In this document: positions 1-64,000 of the stretch, piece after piece
How positions within the stretch are numbered: position 1 is the first letter of the stretch
Layout of the letters: each line of letters begins with the position of its first letter
Assembly: GCA_032164245.1 (NCBI GenBank)
Contig: JAVMKO010000010.1
Location: forward strand, 46,150,848-46,214,847
From: Sternotherus odoratus
Lineage: Eukaryota; Chordata; Testudines; Kinosternidae
DNA length: 64,000 nt
Reading direction: 5' to 3'
The notes under the pieces: model-generated
Seen by the model: the letters and a program-made list of their open reading frames with translations, nothing else
Databases searched by the model: none
What the model was told of the DNA's origin: nothing
Program-made: the position numbers and the translations under genes

Positions 1-1224
1 ATCACAGTGCTATTTAACGAGCATATACTGGGAGCAAAAGCAACAGAAAATCTGCTCCATTCTCGTCAGTGTGCAGATCACAGGCTGGGTATAGCTCACA
101 ACCAGGAGCAGCCCAGCAGCAGGACACTGGTTATGTTAGATGCTGGCTGCCCAAAACCACATACCAATTAGCAAATCAGGCCTTCTGGTGATGTCAGGTC
201 AGGATAAGTCATGGGGATGACATTGCCAGCATCTCATTTACATCTACAGGATCTGTAATTCCAGCATAATGCTGGGGAATGGGGGGGAGAGGCAGGCTAA
301 ATTATTATACTGGGAAGTAGAGAAAGAGGAGATTTTGACTAAGTAAATACTACAGGCAGCAGGTGCAGAGTGCTTCACCAATGCCCCACCCCTCCAGCCC
401 AGCTTCTATGCTTTGCAGGCTGCTCCAAAACATGTCAAGGTCCTGGACTGAGCCTGGGAATAGCTCCCATGTCAACTAGATAAAAAGAAGTTCAGCCGCC
501 TCTTCAGACTGCTTCCAAGGGTCTCACCCAGGCTGGAGGAGAAAGATGGCACTTCCTTGTTCAACTTGAGGAGACCTAGTGGCTGAATTTCACATAGAAA
601 TACCCTGGCCATGGCCCTCAATGCTGCGGAGGTGGCCGGGTTGCCTTTTTTGTTAATTTATACTATCAAAGGTAACAAAGAGGGTGAAATCAAAAGAAAC
701 ATGCTTTGATTGATCCAATCTGAATGGTTTTTTTTGAGTATCAATTTGCAAAAAGAAAAAAAAAGTTTGAAATTAACTTTTCATTTCAATTTGGGAAAAA
801 TTTCAAAAATTTACAAAATTATCATGGGATGGGTTAACTGTTTCCCAACAGCTCTACATAACCAGTAACGAGACTGGTGGGGAAGATTTGGGGCAACTGA
901 CACCAAATGGAAAATCTGTGGAAGCATAAACTGGACTAAGAGAAACTAGTTTTGAAGACAGCTGGTGGTACAGATCTGAATGCTAGGCATCCAAGGGTTA
1001 AGCAGGCTCTCGTGCTGCACAGCAGTGCTGCTTTCTTGCTATTTGGAAGGCTAACCATGTCTATCCAACTCCCAGAATAGTAGTGACGTGGAGCATGAGT
1101 CTGTTTTTAGGAGGTTGACAGCACAAAGGGAAGAGACAAGAGGTGAATCCTAGGAATCCAAATACAGTTCCATGAAAATGTTATGTTACCACTCTGTCTC
1201 CTTTTAAAATACCTCTCCTCCTAC
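1..1224. other. GTF3C1 intron, nothing recognised
   Basis: Intron sequence left of the last exon in the window. It includes a short AT-rich stretch around 700-830. I see no exon, RNA gene or repeat that I can name. Confidence 0.5.
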
Positions 1225-60431
<59,207 letters not shown>

Positions 60432-61001
60432 CTAAAATTAAAAGAAATCCAATATTTAAAATTGTAACATTTACGAGACAAAAACAACTTAAAAGCTGAA
60501 TTTAAGATTGCTGCTACATTTCAACTGGTCTCCAACAAAGGTCTTGGAAGAAACCTAGAACTAAAAATCCTTAAAATCTCAAACATTAGAAAGCGAGGAA
60601 ATGCAGAATTAGAGTTGCACTTCTCAAACAAGGAATCCAAATATGTCAACATTCAGAGCCTAATGCAAAGCCTTTTTCTGAGGAGACAGGAGCAAACTAA
60701 GACAATTTTTAGCATAAGTGTGCCAGGGGGGTAATAATATTGATTTTGCTAAAATGCAAAGCAAGTACTGCCCTTTTCCAGCAAAGCCCACACTTGGTGA
60801 CAGTTACAGCTCAGTGCACAGCCAGGTCTTCCTCCAGGCAGGCTTTTCTGATGATCTGGGGCAAGGCCATCAGGTAGGATATGCCTCTTACTGGTCTAGG
60901 CTGCTGCTTTATGATTGAGAATGGGCCACTTGCACACCCTTGTGCACCTCACCCATTACATCTCCCACCCTGCTAGCCCCACACTCTACCCCACATTCAA
61001 C
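60432..61001. other. GTF3C1 intron, nothing recognised
   Basis: Intron upstream of window exon 1. It becomes C-rich from about 60925; that C-rich sequence resumes at 61410-61680 after the hAT-like insertion. Confidence 0.45.
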
Positions 61002-61409
61002 CAGTGTTCCCGTTAATTTTTTATATCCATGTGTGGAATGAATTTTATGATGTGCACAAATATGGAAGTGATGCATGGCGGGGGCTGGGGCCAAGGGATT
61101 TGGAGTGTGGGATGGGGCTCAGAGCTGGAGCAGGGGGTTGTAGTGAGGGGGTGAGGGTTCTGGCTGGGGATGTAGGCTTGGCGGTAGGACCAGGGTTGGG
61201 GTATGGGAGGAGGCTCAGGGCTTGGGTGAGGGCTCCAGCTGGCGGTGGAGGTTCGGGGGGGGGAGCAGGGGGGACAGGGATGAGGGGTTAGGTGCGTGGG
61301 AAGGGGCTCAGGGCTGGGGCAGCACACTGGGGTTAGGGCTCCAGCTGGGGGTGTGGGCTCTTGGGTCACACTGGAACAAGGACGTTGGGGTGCAGCTTAG
61401 GGGGAACTT
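61002..61409 (+). mobile_element. hAT-like nonautonomous element, G-rich core
   Basis: Begins CAGTGTTCCCGTTAATTTTT and shares its first ~80 bases with the minus-strand copy at 9410-9762. The core is a G-rich degenerate repeat (GGCTCAGGGCTGGGG, GGTTCTGGCTGGGG) and the tail is TGCAGCTTAGGGGGAACTTA. C-rich sequence flanks it on both sides, so it probably split a C-rich tract. Confidence 0.6.
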
Positions 61410-62001
61410 AGTACCCAACCCTCACACACTTCACCTCCCCACCCTGCCATTGCCCCATTTCATCCCCCACCCTTCCAATCCCACCCCCCAGCCTACCAGT
61501 CCCTTGCCCCACTCCCTGCCAATCCTAACTGTCCATCCTAACCAAAGAAACTCCCCTCCACACACCCTGGCAGCCCACCATATACCCACACCCACTTCAC
61601 ACCCCCTACACCCTGGCAGCCCCATCCCTACACCCTACCCATTTCACCCCTGTGACCAAATGCACCCCCCTGTATTCACACTCTACACATCGTTGTAGTA
61701 ATCTTTGTATAAAATACGACTTGTAAAGTATCATTTGAAAACTACGGATAGATAACTTGCAGATCAATAGATCAGGGTGGTAGCCGTGTTAGTCTGGAAT
61801 AGCAGAGTTAACAAAGTCCTGTGGCACCTTAAAGACTAACTATAAAGTTTTGAAGCATGAGCTTTCGTGGGCTAATACCCACTTCGTCGGATGCAGGCAG
61901 TAGAAGTGTTAACAAACAGGCAGTTATAGAAAAGTAGGTAAGAGCCAGGGGGGAGGTGAAAAGGTTAGTCCAATTAAGCTGAGCCAGCTTGTTATCTCCG
62001 A

Positions 62002-62661
62002 TCAGGGAGTGTGGATTATTCGTCTAGCATTTGAATGGGGTGTGTGGACATGGAGAGATGAGAAACAATGTCTGTAATGAGCCAACCATTGTAGATCCCG
62101 GTTCAATCCCAAAGTGTGTGAGCTAAATTTGCAAATGAATTGAAGCTCTGCAGTCTCTCTTTGCAGTCTGGATCTGAAGTTCCCTTTCTGCAGAATGGTG
62201 ACCTTTAAATCTGTAATAGTGTGTCCAGGCAGGTTGAAGTGTTCCCCTACAGGTTTTTGTATATTGCCATTCCTAATATCTGATTTGTGTGCATTTATCC
62301 TTTTTCGTAGGGACTGTCCAGTTTGGCCGATGTACATAGCAGAGGGACACTGGTGGCATATAATGGCATATATGACATTGGTTGATGTACAGGTGAATGA
62401 GCCAGTGATGGTATGGTTGATCTGGTTAGGTCCTGTGATGGTGTTGCTGGTGTAGATATGTGGGCAGAGTTGGCATCGAGGTTTGTTGCATGGATTGGTT
62501 CCTGAGTTGGAGTTATTGTGGTGCAGTGTGCTGTTGCTGTTGAGAATTTGTTTAAGGTTGGCAGGTTGTCTGTGTGCCAGGACTGGCCTTCCTCCCAAGG
62601 CTTTTGAAAGTGAGGGATTATTGTCCAGGATGGGTTGTAGGTCACTGATGATGCGTTGCAA
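62002..62661 (-). CDS. Penelope-like GIY-YIG endonuclease C-terminus, left arm, 5' truncated
   Basis: 219 residues from the first Met, an open C-terminal part of a PLE protein. PLE proteins join a reverse transcriptase to a GIY-YIG nicking endonuclease that opens the target. Visible are the linker PCNKPRCQLCPHIYTS, then NVIYAIICHQCPSAMYIGQT with the IY...YIG motif and a CxxC in the loop, SLRKRINAHKSDIRNG with the Arg and His of the motif, and VGEHFNLPGH. The reverse transcriptase is missing, so this copy cannot move itself. Its protein is identical to that of the right arm. Confidence 0.88.
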   Translation of the reverse strand: MQRIISDLQPILDNNPSLSKALGGRPVLAHRQPANLKQILNSNSTLHHNNSNSGTNPCNKPRCQLCPHIYTSNTITGPNQINHTITGSFTCTSTNVIYAIICHQCPSAMYIGQTGQSLRKRINAHKSDIRNGNIQKPVGEHFNLPGHTITDLKVTILQKGNFRSRLQRETAELQFICKFSSHTLGLNRDLQWLAHYRHCFSSLHVHTPHSNARRIIHTP

Positions 62662-62693
62662 AGGTTTTAACTGAGGACTGTAGGTGATGGCCA

Positions 62694-63467
62694 GTGGTGT
62701 TCTGTTGTTTTTTTTCTTGGGCTAGAAGCCTGCTGCTACAAGACAAGCCCAAGAAAAAAAACAACAGAACACCACTGGCCATCACCTACAGTCCTCAGTT
62801 AAAACCTTTGCAACGCATCATCAGTGACCTACAACCCATCCTGGACAATAATCCCTCACTTTCAAAAGCCTTGGGAGGAAGGCCAGTCCTGGCACACAGA
62901 CAACCTGCCAACCTTAAACAAATTCTCAACAGCAACAGCACACTGCACCACAATAACTCCAACTCAGGAACCAATCCATGCAACAAACCTCGATGCCAAC
63001 TCTGCCCACATATCTACACCAGCAACACCATCACAGGACCTAACCAGATCAACCATACCATCACTGGCTCATTCACCTGTACATCAACCAATGTCATATA
63101 TGCCATTATATGCCACCAGTGTCCCTCTGCTATGTACATCGGCCAAACTGGACAGTCCCTACGAAAAAGGATAAATGCACACAAATCAGATATTAGGAAT
63201 GGCAATATACAAAAACCTGTAGGGGAACACTTCAACCTGCCTGGACACACTATTACAGATTTAAAGGTCACCATTCTGCAGAAAGGGAACTTCAGATCCA
63301 GACTGCAAAGAGAGACTGCAGAGCTTCAATTCATTTGCAAATTTAGCTCACACACTTTGGGATTGAACCGGGATCTACAATGGTTGGCTCATTACAGACA
63401 TTGTTTCTCATCTCTCCATGTCCACACACCCCATTCAAATGCTAGACGAATAATCCACACTCCCTGA
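62694..63467 (+). CDS. Penelope-like GIY-YIG endonuclease C-terminus, right arm
   Basis: Open frame of 257 residues. The last 219 are identical to the left-arm copy: linker with RCQLCPHI, IYAIICHQCPSAMYIGQT, LRKRINAHKSDIRNG and FRSRLQRETAELQFI. The first part is read through the palindrome centre and left-arm DNA, so the nominal Met is artificial; true PLE similarity starts near NNRTPLAITYSPQLKP. The reverse transcriptase is absent. It is divergent from the left-arm frame, with 3' ends outward. Confidence 0.88.
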   Translation: MVFCCFFSWARSLLLQDKPKKKNNRTPLAITYSPQLKPLQRIISDLQPILDNNPSLSKALGGRPVLAHRQPANLKQILNSNSTLHHNNSNSGTNPCNKPRCQLCPHIYTSNTITGPNQINHTITGSFTCTSTNVIYAIICHQCPSAMYIGQTGQSLRKRINAHKSDIRNGNIQKPVGEHFNLPGHTITDLKVTILQKGNFRSRLQRETAELQFICKFSSHTLGLNRDLQWLAHYRHCFSSLHVHTPHSNARRIIHTP

Positions 63468-63676
63468 TCGGAGATAACAAGCTGGCTCAGCTTAATTGGA
63501 CTAACCTTTTCACCTCCCCCCTGGCTCTTACCTACTTTTCTATAACTGCCTGTTTGTGAACACTTCCACTGCCTGCATCCGACGAAGTGGGTATTAGCCC
63601 ACGAAAGCTCATGCTTCAAAACTTTATAGTTAGTCTTTAAGGTGCCACAGGACTTTGTTAACTTTGCAGATCAATA

Positions 63677-64000
63677 TCATCATGGTGCAATGTATGTAGC
63701 AACATCATATGCAAAGTTATAAATAAACTGAAATCATGACTTAAGTGTGTTTATCGGACAAGTCTCGGGATGGTAAACCTGATTCTCAAAGACAAAGGAC
63801 AAGCTGATGCCTCTAGCCACATGTCATCAAAGCCAATGGGCAATGACCTATCAAGTGCCCATTACTGGGGGCAGGAAGGGGGGCAGGAACAAACAGATCT
63901 GCATCTGAGCACACAGTATTGAATCTTTACCACCAGACTCTGCCTCTGTCATAGCAGAAATGAACTTTATCTAGGGGTAACCCTCAGGAAAAAGCAATTT
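63677..64000. other. GTF3C1 intron, nothing recognised
   Basis: Intron or upstream sequence to the window edge. The first coding exon of GTF3C1 is not seen here. Confidence 0.45.

Larger units (their letters stand above)
61770..63663. mobile_element. Penelope-like element inserted as a 1.9 kb palindrome
   Basis: Two arms, 61807-62723 and 62746-63662, are inverted copies of equal length (917 bases, no net indel) around a 22 bp spacer at 62724-62745. Two mismatches were noticed (61902 against 63567, 61911 against 63558). A 13 bp direct repeat TTGCAGATCAATA flanks the unit (61757-61769 and 63664-63676). Both arms carry the 3' part of a PLE with GIY-YIG endonuclease and terminal repeat. The left end has 37 extra bases (61770-61806) that the right end lacks. 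Confidence 0.92.

Noticed and set aside
62694..62760. N-terminal extension of the right-arm PLE protein as a real domain
   Set aside because: It is translated through the palindrome centre and left-arm DNA; the left-arm copy has no such start.

Overview
The window is vertebrate nuclear DNA, most probably from a turtle. It holds one protein-coding gene: GTF3C1, the largest subunit of RNA polymerase III factor TFIIIC (TFIIIC220), on the minus strand. Twenty-five consecutive coding exons lie between 60431 and 1225. Every splice phase is compatible with the next, and together they give about 1,297 codons, roughly the N-terminal 60% of the protein without its first ~70 residues. The exon with the start codon would lie to the right of the window and the C-terminal exons to the left. 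Exon identity rests on remembered similarity to mammalian GTF3C1 and on clean splice sites. No other gene, tRNA gene or CRISPR array was found.

The turtle assignment comes from the introns. They carry many CR1-family LINE pieces, a tRNA-headed SINE with a CR1-like 3' tail (a kind known from cryptodiran turtles), many hAT and Tigger-like DNA transposons, LTR remnants and Penelope-like elements (PLEs). MIR-like fragments are also present, as expected in any amniote.

Layout from high to low coordinates. 60432-64000 is intron with a G/C-rich hAT-like repeat and a 1.9 kb PLE palindrome. 55864-60221 holds a 1.8 kb CpG-rich DNA element, a Tigger-like insertion nested in a hAT, and a small PLE copy. 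51464-55686 holds a hAT element with a solo LTR inside it. 45139-47276 and 18472-22872 hold two copies, in opposite orientation, of an unclassified repeat with a strongly skewed minisatellite. 39986-44979 holds a 509 bp solo LTR. 36649-39869 and 47401-49898 hold decayed CR1 ORF2 pieces. 31291-34290 holds a SINE cut by a 1.1 kb hAT that carries a 60 bp minisatellite. 13010-17041 holds an antisense CR1 broken by an LTR-like repeat. 1307-5917 holds an RTE-like LINE remnant and another small PLE copy.

The strongest non-gene signal is the PLE palindrome at 61770-63663: two 917 bp arms of equal length around a 22 bp spacer, both encoding the same GIY-YIG endonuclease C-terminus, flanked by a 13 bp target-site duplication. 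Three much smaller insertions (1709-2001, 7376-7516, 57249-57395) repeat the design, with inverted PLE terminal repeats inside short direct repeats. Two introns of GTF3C1 begin with GC rather than GT. I saw no evidence of a new multi-gene system.
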